This document shows, piece after piece, positions 45,694 to 56,024 of a stretch of 64,000 bases of DNA. How positions within the stretch are numbered: the first letter of the stretch is position 1; the number at the start of each line of letters is the position of its first letter. Source of the stretch: Bilophila sp964369665 (lineage in GTDB: Bacteria > Desulfobacterota > Desulfovibrionia > Desulfovibrionales > Desulfovibrionaceae); the NCBI GenBank assembly GCA_964369665.1, contig CAYJFS010000006.1:16950-80949 (forward strand), read 5' to 3'. Position numbers and translations under genes: made by a program. Below the pieces are notes generated by a model. The model was not told the origin of the DNA. It ran no database searches and was given only the letters and a program-made list of their open reading frames with translations.

Positions 45694-47697
45694 ATGGCTG
45701 ACTTGAATCAGTACAATTCTAAAAAAACACTTCCAGCAGGACCATCTAAAAACATTAAAAACTTCGTTAATGATTTTAATAGTCCACAAGTAATAACAGC
45801 ACCTGAAAAGCTTTTAGAGATCCATACAAAACAACACCAAACTATTAGTGCTCCTTCTGATAACCACTTTATATCTGACCTAACTCCAACTAAAACAGCT
45901 TCTAAAACTCTTCAAAAAAAATCCTCAGAAAATCAACATAAAGCATACAAACAAATGATTAAAAATAACAATAAAAAAAAATCACAACCACAGCCTACAA
46001 CACAAGAAGGCTCCAAAAATAAGCAGGAACAAACTGTTCAAAAAACACAAAAAAAACAATCTCTTAAACAAAAGACATCTGTGAAGCTAGAAAAAAATGC
46101 CTTAAAAAACACACCCCAGAAAGCCAAAAAATCTCCACATATAAAGATAAAAGAGCTCAAAGAACCTTCTACACATGAAACAGAAGGAACTTCTACACAG
46201 CTCTCTTTCAATGTGTTTAACCAAGAGCACTTATCTAATAATAAAAAAATGTTAATTAGTGTTATTCCTGGTGAACAAGTAGAGGTTTCTATCTCGGACA
46301 AAGAACAACTACTTGAATACTTTATTGAAATGACACACCATGAAAAAATTAGAGGTAATATTTATAAAGGGGTTATTAACAATATTGATGCAAACCTTCA
46401 AGCAGCCTTTGTAAATTATGGAAACACCAAAAATGGCTTCTTACAAATAGATGAAGTACATCCTGAATATTACTTACACCCATATGAATCAACAAAAATT
46501 CGAAAATATCCGCCTATCCAAAAAGTCCTCAAGGCTGGGCAAGAAATTTTAGTACAAGTTGTTAAAGAACCAACTGGTAGCAAAGGTGCTTTTCTTACAA
46601 CATGGCTTTCTCTTGCTGGACGATTCCTTGTTCTAACCCCTGGTCAAGAACAAATAGGCATCTCACGCAAGGTTGAGGATGAAGATGAACGCAACAGATT
46701 AAGAGAGCTCCTTAAAGGTTTAGAACCAGGAAGTGGCCTTGGTGCTATTGTCCGCACAGTCAGTATTGGTACTAATAAAACGACACTCCAAAAAGATCTT
46801 AGCTTTTTAAAACGTGTTTGGAAAGAAATTCGTAAGAAAGCTACTACAGAAAAATCTCCATGTCTTATTTACCAAGAACCAGGTTTAGCTACACGTGCGG
46901 TTCGAGACTATCTTGCAGATGATATTACAGAAATTTGGGTTGATGACACGGAAACAGCAAATGAAATCCAAGAAGTGACCATGCTCCTCTTCCCTAGAAA
47001 AACACGTCTAGTTCATACATATCAAAACAATAAAGAAACACTTTGGGAACACTTTAAACTCAATAAACATATTGCCCAAGTTCACTCAAGAGAAGTAAGT
47101 ATGCCTTCTGGAGGAAGGCTTGTTTTTGACCAAACAGAAGCACTGATGGCTATTGACATTAACTCTGGTCGAATTGCTGGTAAAACTAGCTTTGAATCTA
47201 TGGCCTATAAAACAAATATGGAAGCAGCTATAACCATTGCTCAACAGCTAAGACTTCGTGATGTTGGTGGACAAATTGTTATTGATTTTATTGAAATGAA
47301 AGAACTCAATCACTGCCGAGATGTAGAAAAAGAACTAGTACTTGCTATGAAAGCAGATCGTGCTCGACATGATGTAGGTAAAATGAGCTCCTTTGGCCTT
47401 TTACAGATTGTTCGCCAAAGAACAGGCTCTTCTGCTATTTCAATAACCCAAGAAACTTGCCCTCATTGCCAAGGAACTGGACAGCGTAGAAATATAGAAT
47501 GGCAAGCAGTTCAAGTGTTACGGGAACTCCATAAAAAAATGCAACATGCTGCTTCAAACAATAAACATGAATACATCCATACTCTAGATCAAGAACTTGG
47601 CTTATATATACTTAATTACAAACGTGAACGTCTTCTTGCTCTTGAACAAGAATTTGGTCTCCACCTTGAACTACGTATTTCTCTAGCTAAAGAATAA
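45694..47697 (+). CDS. Ribonuclease E/G with long N-terminal low-complexity extension
   Basis: Endoribonuclease for mRNA decay and rRNA/tRNA processing. From ATG 45694 (GAGGG before it) there are 667 residues. The first ~185 are Lys/Gln/Ser/Thr-rich and likely disordered. Next come an S1 domain (RGNIYKGVINNIDANLQAAF; TKNGFLQIDEV), a 5'-sensor/RNase H-like region, catalytic Asp residues in ALMAIDINSGRIAG and GGQIVIDFIEMKE, and the zinc link CPHCQGTGQ (about residue 590). The unstructured segment is at the N-terminus, not the C-terminal position it has in E. coli RNase E. Confidence 0.92.
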   Translation: MADLNQYNSKKTLPAGPSKNIKNFVNDFNSPQVITAPEKLLEIHTKQHQTISAPSDNHFISDLTPTKTASKTLQKKSSENQHKAYKQMIKNNNKKKSQPQPTTQEGSKNKQEQTVQKTQKKQSLKQKTSVKLEKNALKNTPQKAKKSPHIKIKELKEPSTHETEGTSTQLSFNVFNQEHLSNNKKMLISVIPGEQVEVSISDKEQLLEYFIEMTHHEKIRGNIYKGVINNIDANLQAAFVNYGNTKNGFLQIDEVHPEYYLHPYESTKIRKYPPIQKVLKAGQEILVQVVKEPTGSKGAFLTTWLSLAGRFLVLTPGQEQIGISRKVEDEDERNRLRELLKGLEPGSGLGAIVRTVSIGTNKTTLQKDLSFLKRVWKEIRKKATTEKSPCLIYQEPGLATRAVRDYLADDITEIWVDDTETANEIQEVTMLLFPRKTRLVHTYQNNKETLWEHFKLNKHIAQVHSREVSMPSGGRLVFDQTEALMAIDINSGRIAGKTSFESMAYKTNMEAAITIAQQLRLRDVGGQIVIDFIEMKELNHCRDVEKELVLAMKADRARHDVGKMSSFGLLQIVRQRTGSSAISITQETCPHCQGTGQRRNIEWQAVQVLRELHKKMQHAASNNKHEYIHTLDQELGLYILNYKRERLLALEQEFGLHLELRISLAKE

Positions 47698-47714
47698 AAC
47701 TTTTACAGGATGCT

Positions 47715-48284
47715 ATGAAAAAAATACTTATTCACCTTTGTTGTGGAACCTGCAGTATTATCCCTATACAATCACTCCAAAATGCTGGGTATTCTATAGT
47801 AGGCTATTTTGCTAATCCAAACATTCATCCTCTATCAGAATATTTACGTCGTCGAGAAGCAACTCAACAAGCTACAAAAAAAATGAATATTCCTGTTATA
47901 TGGGATGATCAAACTTACAATGTTCAAAAATGGTTAGATACAGTCCATACAAAAAATATTGCAAATAACCAAAATCACCTTCGTTGTCTTTATTGTTATG
48001 AACAAAGACTTATGCTTACCCAAAAAGCAGCTCTTCAGCATGGTTTTGAATTTTTCACCACAAGCTTACTTTATTCAAAACGTCAACAACATGAACTCAT
48101 TATAACAGTAGGAAAATCCATAGAGCAACCATCCTTAACATTCTTTTATCAAGATTTTCGTGATAAATGGGAAGAAGGCATGCGTACATCAAAAGAATGG
48201 AATCTTTTTCGACAAAACTATTGTGGTTGTATTTTTAGTGAATCTGAACGTTTTCAAAAAAAATTAAAAACGCTTTCTTCTTAA
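47715..48284 (+). CDS. queH: Epoxyqueuosine reductase QueH
   Basis: Cobalamin-independent reduction of epoxyqueuosine to queuosine in tRNA. The 189-residue protein has the family's cysteine sets: HLCCGTCSIIPIQSL at the start, RCLYCYEQRL near residue 95, and NYCGCIFSESE near the C-terminus, with YFANPNIHPLSEYLRR. These bind iron-sulfur and iron centres. It follows the RNase gene by 17 bases. Confidence 0.9.
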   Translation: MKKILIHLCCGTCSIIPIQSLQNAGYSIVGYFANPNIHPLSEYLRRREATQQATKKMNIPVIWDDQTYNVQKWLDTVHTKNIANNQNHLRCLYCYEQRLMLTQKAALQHGFEFFTTSLLYSKRQQHELIITVGKSIEQPSLTFFYQDFRDKWEEGMRTSKEWNLFRQNYCGCIFSESERFQKKLKTLSS

Positions 48285-48293
48285 AAAAGTTTC

Positions 48294-50270
48294 TCATACC
48301 TTAGCTCTTAATAACTCTAGAGAGTTAGAAACACCTGTTGTATTTCCAAACAAAAATAAAATGTCTCCAGGGATAAGCTCTTCTTCTCCTGAAGGTGAAG
48401 CAATCATCTGATCTTTTCTTTTTATCCCTACAACAGTTACACCATATTTAGAACGCAACTCTGTATCCAATAGTCTTTTCCCTGCTATCATAGAAAAAGG
48501 TTCTAATGTGCATGCCGTGACCTCTAAACCACCAAGAACCTCTTCTGTAACTAAAGGTAAATTTGTACTATATAAACTAAGCCCTCTTGTCATTTCATAA
48601 TTTTCAGTACGGATCCTTTGCACAAAACGCTCTATTGCCTGCCTTGGAATAAGATAATAACCAAGAACTCTTGTAAAAATTTCTATGGCTGTTTCAAAAT
48701 CTTCAGGAATAACATCATCTGCTCCCAAAGCTTTTAATGCTTGTACTTCCCCTAAAAACCTTGTTCGCACAACAAGATGTAAAGAACTATTCAGCTTTCT
48801 TGCATTTGTAGCCACACTCCTTGCAGCAACAGTATCAGAAATAACAACAGCAAGAACACGTGCTTTATCTACACCAAAATGCTTAAGTACTGATGGATGT
48901 GAAGCATCTCCATGATAAATAGGCTCTTTACTTCTAAAGCGTCTCACAGTATCAGGATTCATTTCAAGAATAACATATGGTATACCTGATTCCTTTGCTG
49001 TCTGTGCAAGATATCTACCCCCTATACCAAAACCAACAATAATTAAATGATCTTGAAGATCATTACTACCTGTTTTTTTAACACTTACGCTATTTGTACA
49101 AGGAGAAAAAAGACGCCCTACAAAATTAGCCAACTTAGGTGAAACTCCCATTAAACCAGGAGTAACTACCATTGTTAAAATACTTGCTGCTAAAAACTGT
49201 TGATAAACAACATTATTAATAAAGCCATACTCTATTCCAGACCTTGCTAAAACAAAAGAAAACTCTCCTATTTGTCCAAGGCTCATTGCTGCCATAAGAG
49301 CAACACGTAAAGGATAACCAAGGGCCATCATTGCTGGCAATGCACTAAATACTTTAATAAAAACTAAAGCTACTGCAAGCAGTATCACAGAAGAAATATT
49401 TTCAATAAAAAAATGTACATCTAATAACATCCCAACAGAAATAAAAAATAAACTTGTGAAAACATCTTTAAAAGGTAATATAGCTTCAACAACACTCATA
49501 CTATATTCTGATTCTGCTAAAAGTAGTCCAGCTAAAAAAGCACCTAAAGCAAGAGACAAGCCTAAATATGCTGTACCCATAGCAATAGCTAAGCAAAAGC
49601 CAAGACTTGTCATTAAAAGAAGCTCTCGGCTTCTTGTGTACATAACTTGGCGCATTAAAACAGGCACAATATAATAAGCTAAAAGCCACCCTCCACCTAA
49701 GATTAAAACCATACGCCCTGCAGAAAGAGCCAAAGCAAAAAAGTCTCCACCACCTTGACCAGCTAATAAAGGGATAGAAAGCATCATTGGGACAATTGAA
49801 ATATCTTGAAAAATAAGGACAGCTAAAGCTATTCTCCCATGAGGCCCTTCTGACTCCCCTCTCTGCTGCAATAAACTTAAAACAATTGCTGTGGAAGAAA
49901 GCGTTGCTAAATAGCCTGCAAGAATGCTCTCAGGAATCGTTGACCCTAAAAATCTACAAATACCAAAAACTACAGCTATTGTTAATGCAACCTGTAAAAA
50001 GCCACCTAAAAATACAGGACGCTTTAAACGAGAAAGTTCTTCTCCTGAGAGCTCCATGCCTATAGTAAACAAAAGAAAAACAACACCTATCTCTGCAAGA
50101 AGTTCTACTGCATGAATATTTTCAACAAGTGCCATAGCTGAAGGTCCACAGATAACCCCTGTAAGCAAAAAGCCAACAATCGCAGGGATCTTCAATCTAT
50201 GACAAAAAAGTAATACACCTATTGAAAGACAAGAAATAGCAACTAAATCTCTAAGTAATGGGATTTCCAT
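48294..50270 (-). CDS. KefB/YbaL-type cation-proton antiporter with TrkA domains
   Basis: 658 residues. The first ~380 form a CPA2 antiporter with about 12 helices (IVGFLLTGVICGPSAMALV; ATLSSTAIVLSLL; LALGAFLAGLLLAES). A cytoplasmic NAD-binding RCK domain follows (HLIIVGFGIGGRYLAQTAKE, then EPIYHGDASHPSVLKHFG), and finally a TrkA-C domain. Likely K+/H+ or Na+/H+ exchange. It is divergent from trkA across 219 bases, forming a potassium-homeostasis locus. Confidence 0.88.
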   Translation of the reverse strand: MEIPLLRDLVAISCLSIGVLLFCHRLKIPAIVGFLLTGVICGPSAMALVENIHAVELLAEIGVVFLLFTIGMELSGEELSRLKRPVFLGGFLQVALTIAVVFGICRFLGSTIPESILAGYLATLSSTAIVLSLLQQRGESEGPHGRIALAVLIFQDISIVPMMLSIPLLAGQGGGDFFALALSAGRMVLILGGGWLLAYYIVPVLMRQVMYTRSRELLLMTSLGFCLAIAMGTAYLGLSLALGAFLAGLLLAESEYSMSVVEAILPFKDVFTSLFFISVGMLLDVHFFIENISSVILLAVALVFIKVFSALPAMMALGYPLRVALMAAMSLGQIGEFSFVLARSGIEYGFINNVVYQQFLAASILTMVVTPGLMGVSPKLANFVGRLFSPCTNSVSVKKTGSNDLQDHLIIVGFGIGGRYLAQTAKESGIPYVILEMNPDTVRRFRSKEPIYHGDASHPSVLKHFGVDKARVLAVVISDTVAARSVATNARKLNSSLHLVVRTRFLGEVQALKALGADDVIPEDFETAIEIFTRVLGYYLIPRQAIERFVQRIRTENYEMTRGLSLYSTNLPLVTEEVLGGLEVTACTLEPFSMIAGKRLLDTELRSKYGVTVVGIKRKDQMIASPSGEEELIPGDILFLFGNTTGVSNSLELLRAKV

Positions 50271-50489
50271 ATAGACCTCTATGACCAGACAAAATATATA
50301 TTAAATTATGTATAAATGGTTGAGCTATCAGCCAAGACATAAAACATATATCTGCTAAGATTTATACTAATGATAGTAACTTATAGCAGTATTTATATAA
50401 GATATAAGGGAGAAAGCTTATAAAATACAAGTGTCTTACCTTAAAAATTTTGCTATTTATAGCTCAATAGCAAATTATTGAGGTTTACT

Positions 50490-51914
50490 ATGCTTTTTTC
50501 ATCAACAACTAAACCAAAATCAGAGCAGCAAAAAGTTATTATTGTTGGTGCTGGTGGTGTTGGTTTTCATATTGCCAAGCGACTAGCTGAAGAATATAAA
50601 CAAGTTGTTGTTATCGATAATAATATAGATACTATACGTAAAATACAAGAATACTTAGATGTCCAAACAATTTTTGGCTCTGGTTCAAGCCCTGATATAC
50701 TTAAAACCGCTGGGATTGAAAATAGTCATATCTTCTTAGCTCTTACCAACAGTGATGATACAAATATTACTGCCACCCTCCTTGCAAAGGCATTATCACC
50801 CAACATTATCAAACTTACACGCATTCGAAATGAAGAGTTTACTCATTGTCCTGAATTTATTGAAAGGGGTGCACTCAATACAACCATTCTTATCAATCCA
50901 GAAGAAGAAATTGTTCGCACTATTGAAAGGCTTTTAACCCTCCCTGGATCAGTAGAATATGGAGAGTTTGCTCATGGACACACACGGCTAGTTGCTATGC
51001 GTGTTGAACAAGGCTTACTGCTTAACCAAAACATTCATAGTTTTAAAGAAGTTATCAAGGACGATAGTGTAATGATTGCAGCTATCTTCCGTAATAAAAA
51101 ACTTATTATACCTACAGGTTCTGAACAAATCCACTATAATGATCTTGTCTATTTTATTTATAAACCTTCTAGCCAAAATGCACTCCTGCATGCCCTTGGG
51201 AAAACAAAAGAGCTTTTAGAGTCAGCCTGTATCCTTGGTGGAGGCAATATTGGTGTTCGGTTAGCTAAACTCTTTGAATCTAAAAAAATTCACACAAAAC
51301 TTATTGATATTAATGAGGATCGCTGTAAAGAACTTGCTGACATTTTAAAAGAAACACTTGTACTCCATGGAGATGGAACAGACAAGGTTCTTTTAGAAGA
51401 AGAAAATATTGGACACCTTGATGCCTTTATAGCTGTTACAGAAAATGATGAAGTTAACATTCTTTCTTCTCTATTAGCAAAATCTCTTGGGGCTAAAGAA
51501 ATTGTTGCTCGTGTGAATAAAATGGCATACATCCCTCTTGTAGAAGCCATAGGTATTAATCATAGCGTTAGCCCACGACTTTCTGCTGTTAACAACATAT
51601 TACACAATATTCGACAAGGAGGCATTCTTTCTACTATTACTGTTGGAGGAGAAAGTGCAGATATACTTGAAATACTGCTTCCCAAAAACTCTGCTCTTAC
51701 AGGTCTTTCCATTAAAGAACTTGATCTACCCAAAGCTGTATTACTCTTAAGTATTATTCATGAAAAAGAACATATAATACCTAAAGGAGAAACAGTCCTT
51801 AAGCAAGGAGATCAAATCATTCTTTTATGTCTACGTGAGGTGATGACAACAGTTGAAAACATTCTTACAGAAACAAAAAATACATCTAATGAATCTTCTA
51901 CACCAGAACCTTAA
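50490..51914 (+). CDS. trkA: Trk potassium uptake regulatory subunit TrkA
   Basis: NAD(H)-binding cytoplasmic regulator of TrkH. Two tandem TrkA-N/TrkA-C halves are visible: VIIVGAGGVGFHIAKRLAEE at the start and ACILGGGNIGVRLAKLFESK near residue 235, followed by VLHGDGTDKVLLEEENIG. About 474 residues from ATG 50490, with TGAGG 8 bases upstream; an in-frame TTG at 50478 is less likely. trkH follows about 100 bases later. Confidence 0.93.
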   Translation: MLFSSTTKPKSEQQKVIIVGAGGVGFHIAKRLAEEYKQVVVIDNNIDTIRKIQEYLDVQTIFGSGSSPDILKTAGIENSHIFLALTNSDDTNITATLLAKALSPNIIKLTRIRNEEFTHCPEFIERGALNTTILINPEEEIVRTIERLLTLPGSVEYGEFAHGHTRLVAMRVEQGLLLNQNIHSFKEVIKDDSVMIAAIFRNKKLIIPTGSEQIHYNDLVYFIYKPSSQNALLHALGKTKELLESACILGGGNIGVRLAKLFESKKIHTKLIDINEDRCKELADILKETLVLHGDGTDKVLLEEENIGHLDAFIAVTENDEVNILSSLLAKSLGAKEIVARVNKMAYIPLVEAIGINHSVSPRLSAVNNILHNIRQGGILSTITVGGESADILEILLPKNSALTGLSIKELDLPKAVLLLSIIHEKEHIIPKGETVLKQGDQIILLCLREVMTTVENILTETKNTSNESSTPEP

Positions 51915-52016
51915 TAAAAATAGGCAATTCAATATAACAAATCTTTATTTATGCTTTTTATAACACAAACTCAAAGGTAAGCAAAAAAGATATATAATTT
52001 AGATCTAGGGAACAAT

Positions 52017-53483
52017 ATGCAGCTACGTACAATTTTTTTCATCATGGGCGTTCTTTTAGTTTGTATTGGAACTAGCATGATATTCCCTATACTTACTTCT
52101 CTTTACTATAAAGATGGAACAACCCAACCCCTACTTATATCATGTAGCATTGTTCTTGTTTCTGGATTTTCTTTAGCTTTTATCTCTCAGAGTGATAAAC
52201 CACGCTTTCTTTCGAATAGAGAAGGCTTTGCTGTCGTTGGACTTTGTTGGATTGCTGCAAGTATTGCTGGATCCTTACCTTATATTTTTACTATCAACCT
52301 TCCATTTACAGATGCTGTTTTTGAAACGGTATCTGGATTTACGACTACAGGTGCAACAATTCTTCCAAATATTGATGCTATACCACAAAGTATACTTATG
52401 TGGAGAAGCCTTACACACTGGCTTGGAGGTATGGGGATCATTTTACTTTCACTAGCTGTTTTACCTCTTCTTGGCGTAGGTGGCATGCAGCTGTACAAAG
52501 CAGAAGTTCCTGGACCAAATCCTGATAAGCTCACACCTCATATACAAGATACAGCTATGCTTTTATGGAAAGTTTATCTCCTTATGACTATTTTTGAAAT
52601 AGGGCTTCTTTATATTGCAGGGATGGATCTTTTTGATGCTATAAATCAAACTTTTGCAACTGTTGCAACAGGTGGTTTTTCAACAAAAAATAATTCTATT
52701 GCAGCATTCCCAACCCCAGCCATTCAATGGATTATTATTTTCTTTATGTTTGCTGCTGGTGTAAATTTTACATTGCATTATAAGCTGCTTTTAAAACATC
52801 CCAAAGCATATATAAAAGATACAGAATTTAAAAGCTATTGTAGCTTCCTTTTTATTGGAATACTTATTATTTTTGCATCTTTTATCGTATACCATACATA
52901 CAATTTAAAAAATTTCTCTCAAATAGAATCAGCTATACGTTCTGCAACATTCCAAGCAGTTTCTATCTGTACAACAACAGGTTTTGTAACTGCAGACTAT
53001 AATCTCTGGCCACAAATTGCACAAGGAGTCTTGCTACTCTTTATGTTTATAGGCGGGTGTGCAGGCTCTACTTCAGGTGGCCTAAAAACTATGCGTATAC
53101 TTGTACTTTCACGTATTGCTTATAAAGAAATCTTTCGGCTTTTACATCCACACTCCGTCCGCTTCCCTAAGATAGATGGTAAAACTATTCCAAAAGAAGT
53201 TCTTTCTGGAATTGTTGGATTTTTTCTTCTGTACCTTATAGTACTTATTATAGGTACTATGATTCTTCTGGCTTTTAATTATAATCTTGTGACAGCTTTT
53301 ACTGCAACTTTGACATGTCTTTCTAATGTTGGTCCAGGGATTGGGAGTATTGTTGGACCAACAGAAAACTTTAGTCAACTGTATCCATCAGTAAAATGGA
53401 TTCTTACAACATATATGCTGCTTGGTAGACTAGAAATATATGCCCTACTGATATTACTTATCCCTGCATTCTGGAAATATTAA
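52017..53483 (+). CDS. trkH: Trk potassium uptake channel TrkH
   Basis: Potassium-conducting membrane subunit, 488 residues. The four pore loops with selectivity-filter glycines are recognisable as VSGFTTTGATILP, VATGGFSTKNNS, SICTTTGFVTADY and TCLSNVGPGIGSI. LTHWLGGMGIILLSLAVLP is a further family motif. Works with TrkA encoded just upstream. Confidence 0.95.
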   Translation: MQLRTIFFIMGVLLVCIGTSMIFPILTSLYYKDGTTQPLLISCSIVLVSGFSLAFISQSDKPRFLSNREGFAVVGLCWIAASIAGSLPYIFTINLPFTDAVFETVSGFTTTGATILPNIDAIPQSILMWRSLTHWLGGMGIILLSLAVLPLLGVGGMQLYKAEVPGPNPDKLTPHIQDTAMLLWKVYLLMTIFEIGLLYIAGMDLFDAINQTFATVATGGFSTKNNSIAAFPTPAIQWIIIFFMFAAGVNFTLHYKLLLKHPKAYIKDTEFKSYCSFLFIGILIIFASFIVYHTYNLKNFSQIESAIRSATFQAVSICTTTGFVTADYNLWPQIAQGVLLLFMFIGGCAGSTSGGLKTMRILVLSRIAYKEIFRLLHPHSVRFPKIDGKTIPKEVLSGIVGFFLLYLIVLIIGTMILLAFNYNLVTAFTATLTCLSNVGPGIGSIVGPTENFSQLYPSVKWILTTYMLLGRLEIYALLILLIPAFWKY

Positions 53484-53582
53484 ATTAAAAATACTTTTTT
53501 AGCTTTAAGCTTGCATAGAAAACTTTTTTCAGTCAAACTTCATCTACAAAAATTTTTATATACTATATTTAAGGTTTATTTC

Positions 53583-54230
53583 ATGTCTAAAATCTATATA
53601 AAGAGTATTGACCCAGAAGGTTATCCTTTTGTAATTATTCTTGCTTTTTCTACATTCATCTTTGCTTTACTTGGATGGTGGGCATTAACACTTATTGCTC
53701 TATTTACAACCTGGTTCTGTTGGTTTTTCTTCCGTGATCCAGAAAGGATTATACCCAATATACCTAATATTGCTGTAAGCCCTGCTGATGGAAAAATCAT
53801 CCGCATAGAACCAACAATAAACCCTATTACAAATGAAAAAAATACTTGTATAAGTATCTTTATGAATGTCTTTAATGTACATGTAAATCGTTTCCCTCTT
53901 AAAGGACAAATCAAAACTATTACCTATACTCCAGGCCTTTTCTTAAATGCAGCTTTTGACAAAGCATCTCAAGAAAATGAACGTTGTGCCTATCTTATTC
54001 AAGATCAAGAAGGTAAACATTGGACTGTTGTCCAAATTGCAGGACTTATTGCCAGACGGATTGTATGTAGAGTAAAAGAAGGTGATACTCTTGAACGAGG
54101 AGAACGTTTTGGGATGATCCGTTTTGGATCAAGGGTTGATATATACCTCCCAGATGAATACTCTGTAAAAATCCTTTTGGGAGAAAAGGTCACTGCTGGA
54201 GAAACAATTTTAGCAACAGTATCTAAATAA
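53583..54230 (+). CDS. psd: Phosphatidylserine decarboxylase (short, archaeal-type)
   Basis: Makes phosphatidylethanolamine. About 215 residues from ATG 53583 (AAGG upstream; an in-frame TTG at 53511 is rejected). Two N-terminal membrane helices, then SPADGKIIRIEP, the histidine-containing VHVNRFPLKGQI and the self-cleavage site RFGSRVDIYLP, where Gly-Ser yields the pyruvoyl group. pssA follows by 15 bases, giving both steps from CDP-diacylglycerol to phosphatidylethanolamine. Confidence 0.93.
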   Translation: MSKIYIKSIDPEGYPFVIILAFSTFIFALLGWWALTLIALFTTWFCWFFFRDPERIIPNIPNIAVSPADGKIIRIEPTINPITNEKNTCISIFMNVFNVHVNRFPLKGQIKTITYTPGLFLNAAFDKASQENERCAYLIQDQEGKHWTVVQIAGLIARRIVCRVKEGDTLERGERFGMIRFGSRVDIYLPDEYSVKILLGEKVTAGETILATVSK

Positions 54231-54245
54231 CTAATTTTATATTTT

Positions 54246-54998
54246 ATGAGTAAAAAACCTGTCCCCAAAGGGGTATATATCTTACCCAACATCTTCACAT
54301 TAGCAAGCCTCTTCTTTGCTTTTGTTGGACTTATCCAAACAGCACAAGAAAACTATCAACTCTGTGCTTTTATTATCCTTGGTAGTGCTATATTAGATGG
54401 ACTTGATGGGAAAATTGCTAGACTAACAAATACAACAAGTGACTTTGGTGTTCAACTAGACTCTTTAGCTGACCTTGTAGCTTTTGGTGTAACACCTGCC
54501 TTTCTAGCATGGAAAGCTGGCCTTGAACATTTTGGAAAACTTGGTATCTGCATAGCCTTTTTATTTATTGCTTGTACAGCATTAAGACTTGCTCGTTTTA
54601 ATATTACTACAGCAATAACCAGCAAAAAATTTTTTATTGGACTTCCATGCCCTATTGCTGGCTGCTCACTAGCCTTATTTATTTTATTTATTCCATACTT
54701 ACCACAAATCCTTATAAATAAAACCTCACACCTCTTTCTCTTTCTTACATTTACTCTATCCTTACTTATGGTTAGTAGAATCCGATATTTCTCCTTCAAA
54801 GAATATGGAGTTATTAAAACTCATCCCTTTAGCTCTATGGTTACAGCCTTACTTATTTTTGTTCTTATTTTATCTGAACCTGCTTTTATAGGCTTTCTCC
54901 TATCTATACTGTACTTAATTTCTGGACCTATATACACTTATATTATATTACCTAAAAAACCTTTTCGCCACCCTGTAGGAAAGGTTGATCTTATTTAA
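54246..54998 (+). CDS. pssA: CDP-diacylglycerol-serine O-phosphatidyltransferase
   Basis: Makes phosphatidylserine for the decarboxylase encoded immediately upstream. The CDP-alcohol phosphotransferase signature DGx2ARx8Gx3Dx3D is complete (DGLDGKIARLTNTTSDFGVQ continuing to LDSLAD, about residues 53-80). Six to eight hydrophobic helices cover the rest of its 250 residues. Confidence 0.94.
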   Translation: MSKKPVPKGVYILPNIFTLASLFFAFVGLIQTAQENYQLCAFIILGSAILDGLDGKIARLTNTTSDFGVQLDSLADLVAFGVTPAFLAWKAGLEHFGKLGICIAFLFIACTALRLARFNITTAITSKKFFIGLPCPIAGCSLALFILFIPYLPQILINKTSHLFLFLTFTLSLLMVSRIRYFSFKEYGVIKTHPFSSMVTALLIFVLILSEPAFIGFLLSILYLISGPIYTYIILPKKPFRHPVGKVDLI

Positions 54999-55020
54999 TA
55001 TTTATATAAAAGACTAAGAA

Positions 55021-55662
55021 CTATTTTCTCTTAACTCCAATTGCAGAACAAAAGCTAACCATCTCACATTGATGGCACAAAGGATTTTTGGCACTACAAA
55101 CATGACGACCAAACCAAACAAGCTTATGATTAATTGCTCCCCACTCACTTTGTGGGAATAATGCCATAAGATCTTGCTCTATCTTTATTGGATCCTTATG
55201 TTTTGTTAAACCTAAACGATAGGCAATCCTCTTCACGTGAGTATCCACAGCAATACCAACATTTATATTAAAAGCACCCCATAACACAATATTTGCTGTT
55301 TTACGTGCAACACCTGGTAAAGTAATAAGATCTTCCATAGTTTGAGGCAAAACACCTTGGTATGTGTTTACAATACGTTTTGCTGCTTCTATAATATGTT
55401 TAGCTTTATTCTTATAAAAACCTGTTGGTTTTACTACAGACATAACATCTTCAAAACAAGCATGAGCTAAAGTAAAAGCATCAGGCCAACGCCTAAAAAG
55501 TACTGGAGTAACCTGATTAACCCGAGCATCTGTACATTGTGCAGAAAGAATTGTAGCTATAAGAAGCTCCCATGGACTATGAGCAACCAAATGGGTTTCA
55601 AATGTTGGATACCGCTTATATAGAGCTCCTAGAACATTTTTAGCTTGCTGTCTTTTTGTCAT
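55021..55662 (-). CDS. nth: Endonuclease III
   Basis: DNA glycosylase/AP-lyase for oxidised pyrimidines. About 213 residues from ATG 55662 (AGAGGTG upstream; another ATG lies at 55689). The helix-hairpin-helix LPGVARKTANIVLWGAF, the catalytic Asp in AVDTHVKRIAYRLGL and the [4Fe-4S] loop CSAKNPLCHQCEMVSFC (C-x6-C-x2-C-x5-C) are all intact. Divergent from cutA. Confidence 0.95.
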   Translation of the reverse strand: MTKRQQAKNVLGALYKRYPTFETHLVAHSPWELLIATILSAQCTDARVNQVTPVLFRRWPDAFTLAHACFEDVMSVVKPTGFYKNKAKHIIEAAKRIVNTYQGVLPQTMEDLITLPGVARKTANIVLWGAFNINVGIAVDTHVKRIAYRLGLTKHKDPIKIEQDLMALFPQSEWGAINHKLVWFGRHVCSAKNPLCHQCEMVSFCSAIGVKRK

Positions 55663-55712
55663 AACACCTCTAGGTTCTCTCTGTACCATACTAAAATATA
55701 TGGAGAATTATA

Positions 55713-56024
55713 ATGCTTTTAGTTTATATAACGAGTGCTTCAAAGCAAGAAGCATCAGCCATTGCAACACTTCTTATAGAGCAAAAGCTTGCTGCTTGTG
55801 TGAATATTTTGCCAGAAACAACATCTATATACTTTTGGGACAACAAAGTTCAAAAAACAGAAGAAGTTATCCTTTTTGCAAAAACAACAGAAAATACTTT
55901 TGAACGTTTACAAAAAAAGGTTCAGGAATTTCATAGTTATGAAACCCCATGCATCATTGCTATACCTATTACCAACAGCAACCCTAACTTTCTTACATGG
56001 GTAGAAAAAACATTGGAGGATTAG
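55713..56024 (+). CDS. cutA: Divalent-cation tolerance protein CutA
   Basis: Small trimeric protein linked to copper tolerance, of uncertain biochemical role. The 103 residues show EQKLAACVNILPETTSIYFW and EEVILFAKTTENTFERL, both typical. GGAG precedes the ATG. The stop codon directly abuts the TTG start of the following kinase. Confidence 0.93.
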   Translation: MLLVYITSASKQEASAIATLLIEQKLAACVNILPETTSIYFWDNKVQKTEEVILFAKTTENTFERLQKKVQEFHSYETPCIIAIPITNSNPNFLTWVEKTLED

